Assembly: GCA_016201645.1 (NCBI GenBank) | Contig: JACQCL010000017.1 | Coordinates: 1-8,972, forward strand | Direction: 5' to 3' | DNA length: 8,972 nucleotides | Source: Candidatus Rokuibacteriota bacterium | Lineage (GTDB): Bacteria > Methylomirabilota > Methylomirabilia > Rokubacteriales > CSP1-6 | Part shown: positions 1-7,101 of the stretch, in pieces | How positions within the stretch are numbered: position 1 is the stretch's first letter | How the letters are laid out: every line of letters starts with the position of its first letter | Position numbers and translations under genes: made by a program | The notes under the pieces: model-generated | What the model was told of the DNA's origin: nothing | The model's database searches: none | What the model saw: only the letters and a program-made list of their open reading frames with translations

Positions 1-50
1 AACAGATCGGCTGGTTCAAGGCCGGCTCGGCCCTCAACGCTTTGAAATGA
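1..50 (+). CDS. acn: Aconitate hydratase, C-terminal end (partial)
   Basis: Only the last 15 codons of this gene are inside the window, read from base 3 and ending in TGA at 48-50. The tail reads QIGWFKAGSALNALK. This closely matches the extreme C-terminus of mitochondrial-type aconitases, which typically end in a WF(R/K)AGSALN segment. Aconitase interconverts citrate and isocitrate through a [4Fe-4S] cluster, but none of the catalytic residues are visible here. The identification rests on this short motif and on the context, because isocitrate dehydrogenase, the next enzyme in the pathway, starts 69 bases downstream on the same strand. A palindromic repeat fills the gap between them. Confidence 0.75.
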   Translation, partial: QIGWFKAGSALNALK

Positions 51-59
51 GAAAATCAT

Positions 60-107
60 CCCCTCACCCTGCCCTCTCCCCTGAGGGGAGAGGATGAAGG
101 TGAGGGG
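60..107. repeat. GC-rich palindromic repeat, copy 1
   Basis: A two-tier hairpin. The outer arms CCCCTCACC (60-68) and GGTGAGGGG (99-107) pair perfectly. So do the inner arms CCTCTCCCC (73-81) and GGGGAGAGG (85-93), around a 3-base TGA loop. Four and five unpaired bases separate the tiers. A second copy with the same arms lies at 3184-3234. Similar CCCTCACC...CCTCTCCC repeats are scattered between genes in many high-GC bacterial genomes. No T-run follows, so it does not look like a classical intrinsic terminator. It may act as an mRNA-stabilising or attenuating hairpin, or simply be a dispersed REP-like element. It ends 3 bases before the GAGG ribosome-binding site of icd. Confidence 0.85.
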
Positions 108-119
108 GGTGAGGTAACC

Positions 120-1373
120 ATGCCGAGCAGAGTGACGGTCCCCGCAGGCGAAAAGGTCACGATCCAGCACGGAAAGCTCCAGGTCCCCGATCAGCCGATC
201 ATCCCGTTCATCGAGGGGGACGGAACGGGTCCCGACATCTGGCGCGCGGCCGTCCGTGTGCTCGATGCCGCCGCGGCCGGGGCCTACAAGGGCCGAAAGA
301 AGATCGCCTGGTGCGAGGTGTACGCCGGGGAAAAGGCGCAGGCGGTGTACGGCGCCGACTGCCCGCCGAACCTCCTCCCCCCCGAGACGCTGGACGTCAT
401 CCGCCAGTACCTGGTGGCGATCAAGGGGCCGCTCACGACGCCGGTGGGCGAAGGCTTCCGAAGCCTCAACGTTTCGCTCCGCCAGGAGCTGGACCTCTAC
501 GTCTGCCTCCGGCCGGTCCGCTACTTCAAGGGCGTGCCCTCTCCGGTCAAGCATCCGCAGAAGGTGGACATGGTGATCTTCCGCGAGAACACGGAGGACA
601 TCTACGCCGGGATCGAGTGGGAGACGGGGACCGCAGAAGCCCGGAGGATCGTCGAGTTCCTGCAGAAAGAGATGGGAGTGAAGAAGATCCGGTTCCCGGC
701 CACCTCTTCCATCGGGATCAAACCGATTTCCCGGGAGGGCTCGGAGCGGCTGATCCGGGCCGCGATCCGCTACGCGGTCGAGCATAACCGGCGGAACATC
801 ACGCTCGTGCACAAGGGGAACATCCAGAAGTACACGGAAGGGGCCTTCATGCGCTGGGGGTACGCCCTGGCCAAGCGCGAGTTCTCTGACCGCGTGGTGT
901 CGTGGGAGGAGTGCGGCGGCAAGCCGCCCGCGGGGAAGATCCTGATCAAAGACGCCATCACCGACGCGTTTCTCCAGCAGATTCTCACCCGCCCTGACGA
1001 GTTCGATGTGATCGCCGCGCCCAACCTGACCGGCGACCTTCTCTCCGACGCGCTCGCCGCCCAGGTGGGAGGAATCGGCATCGCACCGGGTGGCAACATC
1101 AACTACGACACCGGCCACGCGCTCTTCGAGGCCACCCACGGCACCGCCCCCAAGTATGCCGGGCAGGACAAGGTGAACCCGGGATCGGTCATTCTGTCCG
1201 GCGAGATGATGCTGCGTTATCTCGGGTGGACGGAGGCCGCCGATCTGATCCTCGCCGGGCTCGAGAAGACCATTCAGTCGAAGGTGGTCACCTACGACTT
1301 CGCCCGGCTCATGGAGGGAGCCAAGGAGGTGAAGTGCTCGGAGTTCGGCAGCGCCATCATCAGCAATATGTAA
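120..1373 (+). CDS. icd: Isocitrate dehydrogenase, NADP-dependent
   Basis: Oxidatively decarboxylates isocitrate to 2-oxoglutarate in the cytoplasm, making NADPH. The 417-residue protein is the normal length for the homodimeric E. coli-type enzyme. Substrate-binding residues are visible: S115, N117 and R121 in RSLNVSLRQ, then R131, R155 and Y162 (RENTEDIYAG), and K232. Metal-binding aspartates are D306 and D310 in NLTGDLLSDA. The NADP-discriminating residues of the E. coli enzyme are all kept: K345 and Y346 in HGTAPKYAGQDKVNPGS, V352, Y392 and R396. NADP rather than NAD is therefore predicted. S115 is the position phosphorylated by AceK in E. coli, but no aceK is seen here. The ATG start is supported by GAGG at 111-114, five bases upstream. 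It follows aconitase and precedes mdh by 28 bases. Confidence 0.97.
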   Translation: MPSRVTVPAGEKVTIQHGKLQVPDQPIIPFIEGDGTGPDIWRAAVRVLDAAAAGAYKGRKKIAWCEVYAGEKAQAVYGADCPPNLLPPETLDVIRQYLVAIKGPLTTPVGEGFRSLNVSLRQELDLYVCLRPVRYFKGVPSPVKHPQKVDMVIFRENTEDIYAGIEWETGTAEARRIVEFLQKEMGVKKIRFPATSSIGIKPISREGSERLIRAAIRYAVEHNRRNITLVHKGNIQKYTEGAFMRWGYALAKREFSDRVVSWEECGGKPPAGKILIKDAITDAFLQQILTRPDEFDVIAAPNLTGDLLSDALAAQVGGIGIAPGGNINYDTGHALFEATHGTAPKYAGQDKVNPGSVILSGEMMLRYLGWTEAADLILAGLEKTIQSKVVTYDFARLMEGAKEVKCSEFGSAIISNM

Positions 1374-1401
1374 CTCATGCATCATTCATAGAGGGACTCT
1401 C

Positions 1402-2328
1402 ATGCGACCCAAGGTCACGGTGGTCGGAGCGGGAAACGTCGGGGCCTCGGTGGCCCAGTACACTGTCGAGAAGGAATTGGCCGACGTCGTCCTCGTGGAC
1501 GTCATCGAGGGGGTTCCCCAGGGGAAAGCCCTGGACCTTCTGCAGGCGGGTCCGATCCATCGCTACGACTCGCGGCTCGTCGGCTCCAACGGCTACGACG
1601 AGACGGGAGGCTCCGACATCGTCGTGGTGGCGGCGGGCTTCCCCCGGAAGCCGGGAATGACACGGGACGACCTCCTCTTCAAGAACGCCGAGGTGATCCA
1701 GGGGGTGACCCAGGAGGTGGCCCGGCGTTCTCCCAAGGCGATCCTCATCATGGTCACCAACCCGCTGGACGCCATGGTCCAGCTCGCCTGGAAGGTCTCG
1801 GGCTTCCCGCCTCAGCGGGTCATGGGCATGGCCGGGATTCTCGATGCCGCTCGTTTCCGCACCTTCATCGCCCTGGAACTCGGCGTGTCGGTGGAAAACG
1901 TGACGGCCTTCGTGCTCGGGGGACACGGGGACACGATGGTCCCGCTCCCCCGCTACTCGACCGTGGCCGGGATTCCGCTGCCCGACCTCTTGCCCAAGGA
2001 CAAGATCGAAGCCATCGTCAAGCGCACGCGCGACGGCGGCGCAGAGATCGTGAGCCTTCTGAAGACCGGCAGCGCTTTCTACGCCCCGGCGGCCGCGACG
2101 GTGGAGATGATCGAGGCGATCCTCAGGGACAAGAAGAAGATCGTCCCCTGCGCGGCCTACCTCGATGGCCAGTACGGAGTCAAGGGCCTCTACGTCGGCG
2201 TGCCAGTTAAGCTGGGGCGGGGTGGGGCGGAGCAGGTGATCGAGATCAGGCTGACCCCCGACGAGGACGCCGCCTTCAGGAAGTCCGTCGCGGCGGTGCG
2301 AGAGCTGGTCGAAAAGCTCAAGCTGTAG
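1402..2328 (+). CDS. mdh: Malate dehydrogenase (LDH-like type), NAD-dependent
   Basis: Interconverts malate and oxaloacetate in the cytoplasm. The 308-residue protein belongs to the lactate/malate dehydrogenase superfamily, on the LDH-like MDH branch common in bacteria. The N-terminal Rossmann fold shows GAGNVG at 9-14. D33 ends the second strand, which predicts NAD over NADP. R82 and R88 in PRKPGMTR are the substrate-binding arginines. An arginine at 82 rather than glutamine marks a malate rather than lactate enzyme. N120 lies in the VTNP motif, D148 and R151 in ILDAARFR, and the catalytic H175 in GGHGD. The start is supported by GAGGG at 1391-1395, six bases before ATG. The stop codon TAG is part of the Shine-Dalgarno sequence of the next gene. 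No anomalies are seen. Confidence 0.97.
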   Translation: MRPKVTVVGAGNVGASVAQYTVEKELADVVLVDVIEGVPQGKALDLLQAGPIHRYDSRLVGSNGYDETGGSDIVVVAAGFPRKPGMTRDDLLFKNAEVIQGVTQEVARRSPKAILIMVTNPLDAMVQLAWKVSGFPPQRVMGMAGILDAARFRTFIALELGVSVENVTAFVLGGHGDTMVPLPRYSTVAGIPLPDLLPKDKIEAIVKRTRDGGAEIVSLLKTGSAFYAPAAATVEMIEAILRDKKKIVPCAAYLDGQYGVKGLYVGVPVKLGRGGAEQVIEIRLTPDEDAAFRKSVAAVRELVEKLKL

Positions 2329-2339
2329 GAGTGTGAACG

Positions 2340-3182
2340 ATGCGGGAGATTCACGTCTCGGCGATCTCCGACGCGGTCAAGAAGCTCTGCATGGAGGCCA
2401 ACTGGGACCTGGGGCCCGACATGCTCCGGGCCTTCGACCAGGCGCTCAAGACCGAGCGCTCCCCCGCCGGGAAGCAGGTCCTCGAGATGCTCAAGGAAAA
2501 CGCCCAGATTGCGCGGACCCAGAAAATCCCGTACTGCCAGGACACCGGGTTCGTCGTCTGCTTCGCCGAGCTGGGCCAGGACGTGCACATCACTGGAGGC
2601 CTTCTTACTGATGCGATAAACACGGGCGTCAGCCAGGGCTATACCGAGGGCTACTTGCGCGCGTCAATCGTGAAATCCCCCTTCGATCGGAAGAACACCG
2701 GCGACAATACGCCGGCGGTGATCCACCTGGACGCCGTCCCCGGCGGCAACGTGAAACTCATGGTCATGGCGAAGGGGGGCGGGTGCGAGAACCGCTCCAA
2801 GTACAAGATGCTCACCCCCGCCGATGGGCCCGAGGGTGTGAAGAACTTTATCTTAGAAGTCATCAAAACGGCGGGGCCGGATGCCTGTCCGCCGCTCATC
2901 GCGGGAGTGGGCGTCGGCGGGACCTTTGAGAAGGCGGCGATCCTCTCCAAGAAGGCGCTCTTCCGGGAGATCGGGAGCCCCAACCCCGACCCGGCGCTTG
3001 ATGCCATCGAGAAGGAGGTTCTCGACAAAGCTAACCGGCTCGGGATCGGGCCTCAAGGTTACGGCGGTGATACGACGGCCTTCGCCGTCCACATCCTGAC
3101 GTATCCCTGCCACATCACCTCGCTCCCCGTCGCCGTCACGATCGAATGTCACGCTCATCGCCATAAAGAGGTGACCTTGTGA
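2340..3182 (+). CDS. fumA: Fumarate hydratase class I, alpha subunit
   Basis: Iron-sulfur subunit of the two-subunit, oxygen-sensitive class I fumarase, which hydrates fumarate to malate. The 280-residue protein corresponds to the N-terminal domain of single-chain FumA and to TtdA of tartrate dehydratase. It carries IPYCQDTGF at 63-71, KGGGCEN at 145-151, ACPP at 182-185 and a C-terminal ECHAHRH at 269-275. By spacing against characterised class I enzymes, C66, C183 and C270 are the likely [4Fe-4S] ligands. C149 sits where many relatives have serine. The start follows AGGAG at 2327-2331, which overlaps the mdh stop. L-tartrate dehydratase is the alternative for this family, but the location between mdh and sdh favours fumarase. 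The beta subunit follows after a 66-base gap filled by a hairpin repeat. Confidence 0.93.
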   Translation: MREIHVSAISDAVKKLCMEANWDLGPDMLRAFDQALKTERSPAGKQVLEMLKENAQIARTQKIPYCQDTGFVVCFAELGQDVHITGGLLTDAINTGVSQGYTEGYLRASIVKSPFDRKNTGDNTPAVIHLDAVPGGNVKLMVMAKGGGCENRSKYKMLTPADGPEGVKNFILEVIKTAGPDACPPLIAGVGVGGTFEKAAILSKKALFREIGSPNPDPALDAIEKEVLDKANRLGIGPQGYGGDTTAFAVHILTYPCHITSLPVAVTIECHAHRHKEVTL

Positions 3183-3183
3183 T

Positions 3184-3234
3184 CCCCTCACCCTTTCCCT
3201 CTCCCCCCGCGGGGGAGAGGATTAAGGTGAGGGG
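3184..3234. repeat. GC-rich palindromic repeat, copy 2
   Basis: Same element as the one at 60-107. The outer arms CCCCTCACC (3184-3192) and GGTGAGGGG (3226-3234) are identical to copy 1. The inner arms are one pair longer, CCTCTCCCCC (3198-3207) and GGGGGAGAGG (3211-3220), around a CGC loop. The two 5-base spacers differ from copy 1, while pairing is kept in the arms, as expected of a maintained hairpin. It begins two bases after the stop codon of the fumarase alpha gene and occupies most of the gap to the beta gene. No T-run follows. In this position it could modulate the ratio of downstream to upstream message, but nothing in the sequence proves a function. Confidence 0.87.
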
Positions 3235-3248
3235 GAATACGACCTGAC

Positions 3249-3818
3249 ATGATCAAGCTCGCGGCGGACGGAATCAAAGAAGTCACCACGCCCCTCTCCG
3301 ACGCCGACGTCGAGTCGCTCAAGAGCGGCGACCGGGTCCGCCTCTTCGGCGTGCTCTACACCGCGCGTGATGCCGCCCACGGCAGGCTGATCGCCCTCCT
3401 CGACGAAGGAAAGCCGCTGCCGATTGACGTCAAAGGCCAGATCATCTACTACACGGGCCCGTCGCCAGCCCGGCCGGGGATGGTCATCGGCTCCGTCGGT
3501 CCCACGACCGGCGGCCGCATGGACAAGTACGCCCCCCGGCTGCTGGCGCTCGGCCTCAAGGGGATGATCGGCAAGGGCGCCCGCTCGGAGCCCGTCCGGG
3601 AGGCGATGAAACGGCACAAGGCGGTCTATTTCGGGGCTGTGGGCGGGGCTGGGGCCTATCTCTCGCGCTACGTCAAGAAAGTCGAGATCGTGGCCTACGA
3701 GGATCTGGGGACGGAGGCCATCAGACGGATGGCGGTGGAGGGCTTCCCCGCCATCGTCGTCAATGACTGCCACGGCAACGACCTCTACCAGGAAGGGATG
3801 AAAGCCTATGCCCGCTAG
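3249..3818 (+). CDS. fumB: Fumarate hydratase class I, beta subunit
   Basis: Second subunit of the class I fumarase; together with the preceding alpha subunit it forms the active site. The 189-residue protein matches the C-terminal domain of single-chain FumA and TtdB. Visible family motifs are YYTGPSPA at 67-74, GPTTGGRMDKY at 84-94 (substrate-binding region), IGKG at 107-110 and GAVGGAGAYLS at 129-139. The C-terminal NDCHGNDLYQ segment is typical of this subunit. The ATG at 3249 gives the usual N-terminus. The nearest purine-rich stretch, the right arm of the palindromic repeat, lies about 15 bases upstream, so the ribosome-binding site is weak or unusually distant. The last 11 bases overlap the start of the succinate dehydrogenase anchor gene, suggesting translational coupling. 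Confidence 0.93.
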   Translation: MIKLAADGIKEVTTPLSDADVESLKSGDRVRLFGVLYTARDAAHGRLIALLDEGKPLPIDVKGQIIYYTGPSPARPGMVIGSVGPTTGGRMDKYAPRLLALGLKGMIGKGARSEPVREAMKRHKAVYFGAVGGAGAYLSRYVKKVEIVAYEDLGTEAIRRMAVEGFPAIVVNDCHGNDLYQEGMKAYAR

Positions 3819-4533
3819 CGAGCTTACGGCGACGGCCACCCTCAGAAAGGACACCTGGTGGCTCGAGCCGCTCCTGATCGTACTGGGCCTCGGGGCGTTT
3901 GTGGTCTATACCACCTGGGCGGCCCTCCAAGGGGCCCACTACGAGCACAAGAACTATCTCTCGCCCTTCTACTCCCCGACCTTGAAGCCGTCCTGGTGGC
4001 CGTTCTCCCCTGCCATCCTCATCCTCTGGGGCCCTGCCGGTTTCAGGCTGACGTGCTACTACTACCGGAAAGCGTACTACCGCTCGTTCTGGTGGTCGCC
4101 GCCGGCGTGCTCAGTCCGCGACGCCCGCGCGGGCTACACGGGGGAGACCGGATTCCCGCTGATCCTTCAGAATATCCACCGGTATTTCTTCTACATCGCC
4201 ACGGCCTTTTTGATCTTCCTCTGGTACGACGCGGTGCACGCCTTCATCTTCGACGGCCGGTTCGGCGTCGGCCTGGGCTCGATCATCATGCTTGTGAACG
4301 TGGCATTGCTCTCGATGTACTCCTTCTCCTGCCACTCCTGCCGGCACCTCTGCGGCGGCTGTCTGGACCGGTTCTCCGCGAGCCCAATTCGCTACCGGTT
4401 CTGGAGGCTCGTCACGACGCAGAACGAGAGCCACATGCTCTGGGCCTGGCTGTCGCTCGTGTCGGTGGCGCTCACCGACGTCTATATTCGCTTACTTGCC
4501 ATGGGCATCATCCGCGACGTGAGGTTCCTATAA
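3808..4533 (+). CDS. sdhC: Succinate dehydrogenase membrane anchor (Sdh1-like, single subunit)
   Basis: Predicted integral membrane subunit that anchors SdhA/SdhB and passes electrons to quinone. The 241-residue protein has about five hydrophobic segments, near residues 19-40, 66-83, 122-147, 154-174 and 209-232. It does not look like the short three-helix SdhC or SdhD proteins, and no second anchor gene is present. It resembles the longer anchor found with mycobacterial-type Sdh1 operons, which also have the order anchor, sdhA, sdhB. At the end of the fourth helix lies a dense metal-ligand motif, C175 H176 S C178 R H180 L C182 G G C185. Histidines H124 and H144 flank helix 3. The start overlaps the end of the beta-fumarase gene by 11 bases, with GGAAGGGA about eight bases upstream. 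Family assignment is firm from context; the exact cofactor is inferred. Confidence 0.85.
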   Translation: MPASELTATATLRKDTWWLEPLLIVLGLGAFVVYTTWAALQGAHYEHKNYLSPFYSPTLKPSWWPFSPAILILWGPAGFRLTCYYYRKAYYRSFWWSPPACSVRDARAGYTGETGFPLILQNIHRYFFYIATAFLIFLWYDAVHAFIFDGRFGVGLGSIIMLVNVALLSMYSFSCHSCRHLCGGCLDRFSASPIRYRFWRLVTTQNESHMLWAWLSLVSVALTDVYIRLLAMGIIRDVRFL

Positions 4534-6335
4534 TGGCTCTGGATAAGCATGAGGCGCATGAGTTTGACGTGGTCGTCATTGGCGCCGGCGGCGCGGGCCT
4601 CCGGGCGGCTATCGAGGCCTCAGCCCAGGGGGCGAAGACGGCGTTGATCTGCAAGTCGCTCCTCGGCAAGGCCCACACGGTCATGGCCGAGGGCGGGATC
4701 GCCGCGGCGCTCGGCAACATCTATCCGGAGGACAACTGGAAGGTCCACTTCCGCGACACCATGCGCGGGGGCAAGCTGCTCAACAACTGGCGCATGGCCC
4801 AACTCCACGCCCAGGAGGCCCCGGATCGCGTGAGGGAGCTGGAGGCCTGGGGGGCGCTCTTTGATCGCACCGCCGATGGGCGGATCCTCCAGCGGGACTT
4901 TGGTGGCCATCGCTACGCGCGGCTCGCCCACGTGGGAGACCGCACCGGGCTCGAGATGATCCGCACCCTCCAGCAGCACGCCGTGCACAAGGGGATCGAC
5001 GTCTTCATGGAGTGCACGATCACGGGCCTCCTGAAGGACGGCGGCCGGGTCTGCGGGGCGTTCGGCTACTGGCGTGAGAGCGGGCGGTTCGTGGCGTTCA
5101 AGACGAAGGCCGTGGTGCTCGCCACCGGCGGGATCGGAAAGGCGTGGAAATTTAGCTCCAACTCCTGGGAGTATACGGGGGACGGGGTCACCCTGGCCCT
5201 CGACGCAGGGGCTCACCTGATCGACATGGAGTGCTACCAGTTTCATCCCACCGGGATGGTCTGGCCGCCCAGCGTGCGCGGCATCCTCGTCACCGAGGGC
5301 GTCCGCGGCGACGGCGGGACCCTGAAGAACGCGCTCGGCGAGCGCTTCATGTTCAAGTACATCCCTGACTTCTTCCGGGCCGAGACGGCTGACACCGAGG
5401 AGGAGGCCGACCGCTGGTACACGGATAAGAAGAACAACCGGCGGACGCCTGACCTCCTCCCCCGCGATGAGGTGGCTCGCGCGATCAACGCCGAGGTCAA
5501 GGCGGGGCGGGGAAGCCCCCACGGCGGGGTCTTCCTCGACATCGCCTCGCGCCGGGACGCGGAGTACATCAAGCGGCGGCTTCCCAGCATGTACCACCAG
5601 TTCAAGGAACTGGCTGACGTGGACATCACCAAGGAACCGATGGAGGTCGGACCGACAGCCCACTACATGAATGGGGGCGTGCGCGTGGATGCTGACACCG
5701 CGACGACCGCTGTCCCGGGCCTGTTCGCCGCCGGCGAGGTCGCTGGCGGCCTGCACGGCGCCAACCGCCTGGGTGGAAACTCGCTGTCGGACCTCCTGGT
5801 CTTCGGGCGGCGGGCCGGCTTGCACGCCGCCCAGTATGCGAAGAACTTCAAGGGAACGCTGACCGTGGACGCCGGTCAGGTGGAAGCGCTCGCGCGGGAG
5901 TGTCTCGAGCCGTTCGAGCGGCGCGGCGGCGAAAACCCCTACGCCATCCACCAAGACCTCCAGGAGTGCATGCAGAGCCTCGTCGGGATCATCCGGACCG
6001 AGGGCGAGCTGAAGAAAGCGCTCGAGGAACTCACGTCGCTCCGGGAGCGGTGCCGCCGGATCAAGATCAACGGCAACCGCAATTTTAATCCTGCCTGGCA
6101 TCTGGCCTTGGACCTCCGCTCGCTCCTCACCGTGTCTGAGGCTGTGACCCGCGCGGCGCTGGAGCGGAAGGAGAGCCGGGGCGGCCACACCCGGGACGAT
6201 TATCCGAAGGCGGATCCTGAGCTCGGAAAGGTCAACGTGGTGGTGAGGAAGGCGGGCGACGAGTTGACGGTGATCCGCGAGCCGCGCCCTGAAATGCCCC
6301 AAGAGCTGAAGACCCTCCTCGCGGGGGACAAGTAA
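4533..6335 (+). CDS. sdhA: Succinate dehydrogenase flavoprotein subunit
   Basis: Catalytic subunit of complex II. It oxidises succinate to fumarate on a covalently bound FAD, at the cytoplasmic face of the membrane. The 600-residue protein is full length for the family. It shows the FAD-binding VIGAGGAGLRAA at 15-26. H48 in KAHTVMAEGG is the expected site of covalent FAD attachment. HPTG lies at 238-241, R311 in PRDEVAR is the catalytic proton-shuttle arginine, and H377 lies in GPTAHYMNGG. FAAGEVAGGLHGANRLGGNSL-type sequence occupies about 398-418. The true start is ATG at 4533, which overlaps the anchor stop as TAATG and is preceded by GAGG at 4521-4524. The frame stays open 225 codons further upstream, but that part is the shadow of sdhC. 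SdhB follows with no gap. Confidence 0.97.
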   Translation: MALDKHEAHEFDVVVIGAGGAGLRAAIEASAQGAKTALICKSLLGKAHTVMAEGGIAAALGNIYPEDNWKVHFRDTMRGGKLLNNWRMAQLHAQEAPDRVRELEAWGALFDRTADGRILQRDFGGHRYARLAHVGDRTGLEMIRTLQQHAVHKGIDVFMECTITGLLKDGGRVCGAFGYWRESGRFVAFKTKAVVLATGGIGKAWKFSSNSWEYTGDGVTLALDAGAHLIDMECYQFHPTGMVWPPSVRGILVTEGVRGDGGTLKNALGERFMFKYIPDFFRAETADTEEEADRWYTDKKNNRRTPDLLPRDEVARAINAEVKAGRGSPHGGVFLDIASRRDAEYIKRRLPSMYHQFKELADVDITKEPMEVGPTAHYMNGGVRVDADTATTAVPGLFAAGEVAGGLHGANRLGGNSLSDLLVFGRRAGLHAAQYAKNFKGTLTVDAGQVEALARECLEPFERRGGENPYAIHQDLQECMQSLVGIIRTEGELKKALEELTSLRERCRRIKINGNRNFNPAWHLALDLRSLLTVSEAVTRAALERKESRGGHTRDDYPKADPELGKVNVVVRKAGDELTVIREPRPEMPQELKTLLAGDK

Positions 6336-7082
6336 ATGCCCGAGGCGATCATGCGGGTCTGGCGCGGCGACGCCAAGGGTGGCGCGTTCAAGGAGTTCCG
6401 GGTTCCCACCGAAGAGGGGATGGTGGTCCTCGACGTCATTCACAAGATCCAGGCCACCCAGGCCGCCGACCTGGCGGTCCGCTGGAACTGCAAAGCGGGC
6501 AAGTGCGGCTCGTGCAGCGCGGAGGTGAACGGCCGCCCCCGGCTCATGTGCATGGCGCGCATGAACCTCTTCCCCGCGGGAGAGCCGATCACCGTGGCGC
6601 CGATGAAGACCTTCCCGCTCATCCGTGACCTGGTGACCGACGTATCCTTCAATTACGAGGTCGCCAAGACGATCCCGGCCTTCAAGCCGGGTCGGGCCGA
6701 GCCCGACGGCACGTTCCGGATGATGCAGGAGGACATTGACCGGGGGCAGGAGTTTCACAAGTGCATCGAGTGCTTCCTCTGCCAGAACGTGTGCCACGTC
6801 ATCCGCGATCACCCCGAAAACAAGCCCATGTTCGGGGGCCCCCGCTTCTTCGTCAGGCTGGCGGCGCTCGAGATGCACCCCATGGACACAGACGCCCGCG
6901 CCGAGTACCTCCGGCTCAAGGCGGGCCTCGGCTTCTGCAACATCACCAAGTGCTGCACCGAGGTCTGCCCTGAGCACATCAAGATCACCGACAATGCCAT
7001 CATCCCGCTCAAGGAGCGGGTGGTGACCGAGCACTACGACCCCGTCGTCTGGCTCTTCCGGAAGCTCAGCGGCCGTCGTTGA
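6336..7082 (+). CDS. sdhB: Succinate dehydrogenase iron-sulfur subunit
   Basis: Carries electrons from FAD in SdhA to the quinone site through three iron-sulfur clusters. The 248-residue protein has the usual two domains. The N-terminal ferredoxin-like domain holds the [2Fe-2S] ligands C52, C57, C60 and C72 (NCKAGKCGSC...MC). The C-terminal domain has C143, C146, C149 and C153 in CIECFLCQNVC, then C201, C207 and C211 in the CNITKCCTEVCP stretch. These supply the [4Fe-4S] and [3Fe-4S] clusters. C206 is an extra cysteine next to the C207 ligand. ATG follows the sdhA stop immediately (TAAATG), with a GGGGGA stretch just upstream, so coupled translation is likely. The gene is complete and shows the same high-GC codon use as its upstream neighbours. 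Confidence 0.96.
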   Translation: MPEAIMRVWRGDAKGGAFKEFRVPTEEGMVVLDVIHKIQATQAADLAVRWNCKAGKCGSCSAEVNGRPRLMCMARMNLFPAGEPITVAPMKTFPLIRDLVTDVSFNYEVAKTIPAFKPGRAEPDGTFRMMQEDIDRGQEFHKCIECFLCQNVCHVIRDHPENKPMFGGPRFFVRLAALEMHPMDTDARAEYLRLKAGLGFCNITKCCTEVCPEHIKITDNAIIPLKERVVTEHYDPVVWLFRKLSGRR

Positions 7083-7101
7083 GCCCACACCCCAACGCTC
7101 C

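Noticed and set aside
60..107. The palindromic repeats as intrinsic terminators
   Set aside because: Neither copy is followed by a T-run on the plus strand, and both sit between genes that act in the same pathway. A partial attenuating effect cannot be excluded.
1375..1926. A 183-codon minus-strand frame opposite mdh
   Set aside because: Antisense shadow of a conserved dehydrogenase, with histidine/aspartate-rich sequence and no family resemblance.
2340..3818. L-tartrate dehydratase (TtdA/TtdB) instead of fumarase
   Set aside because: The two families share sequence motifs, but the pair lies between malate dehydrogenase and succinate dehydrogenase genes, which fits fumarase.
3222..3854. A 210-codon minus-strand frame opposite the fumarase beta gene
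   Set aside because: Antisense of a full-length recognised gene; no motif in its own translation.
3858..4532. A 225-codon N-terminal extension of SdhA in the same frame
   Set aside because: The extension is an out-of-frame reading of sdhC with arginine/proline/leucine-rich, domain-free sequence. The SdhA fold begins right after ATG 4533, which has a ribosome-binding site.
4620..7088. An 822-codon open frame on the minus strand opposite sdhA and sdhB
   Set aside because: It is opposite two unmistakable plus-strand genes with intact catalytic motifs. Its translation is low-complexity (rich in H, D, E, L, V, P, A, G) with no recognisable domain, as expected from an antisense frame of GC3-rich coding DNA.
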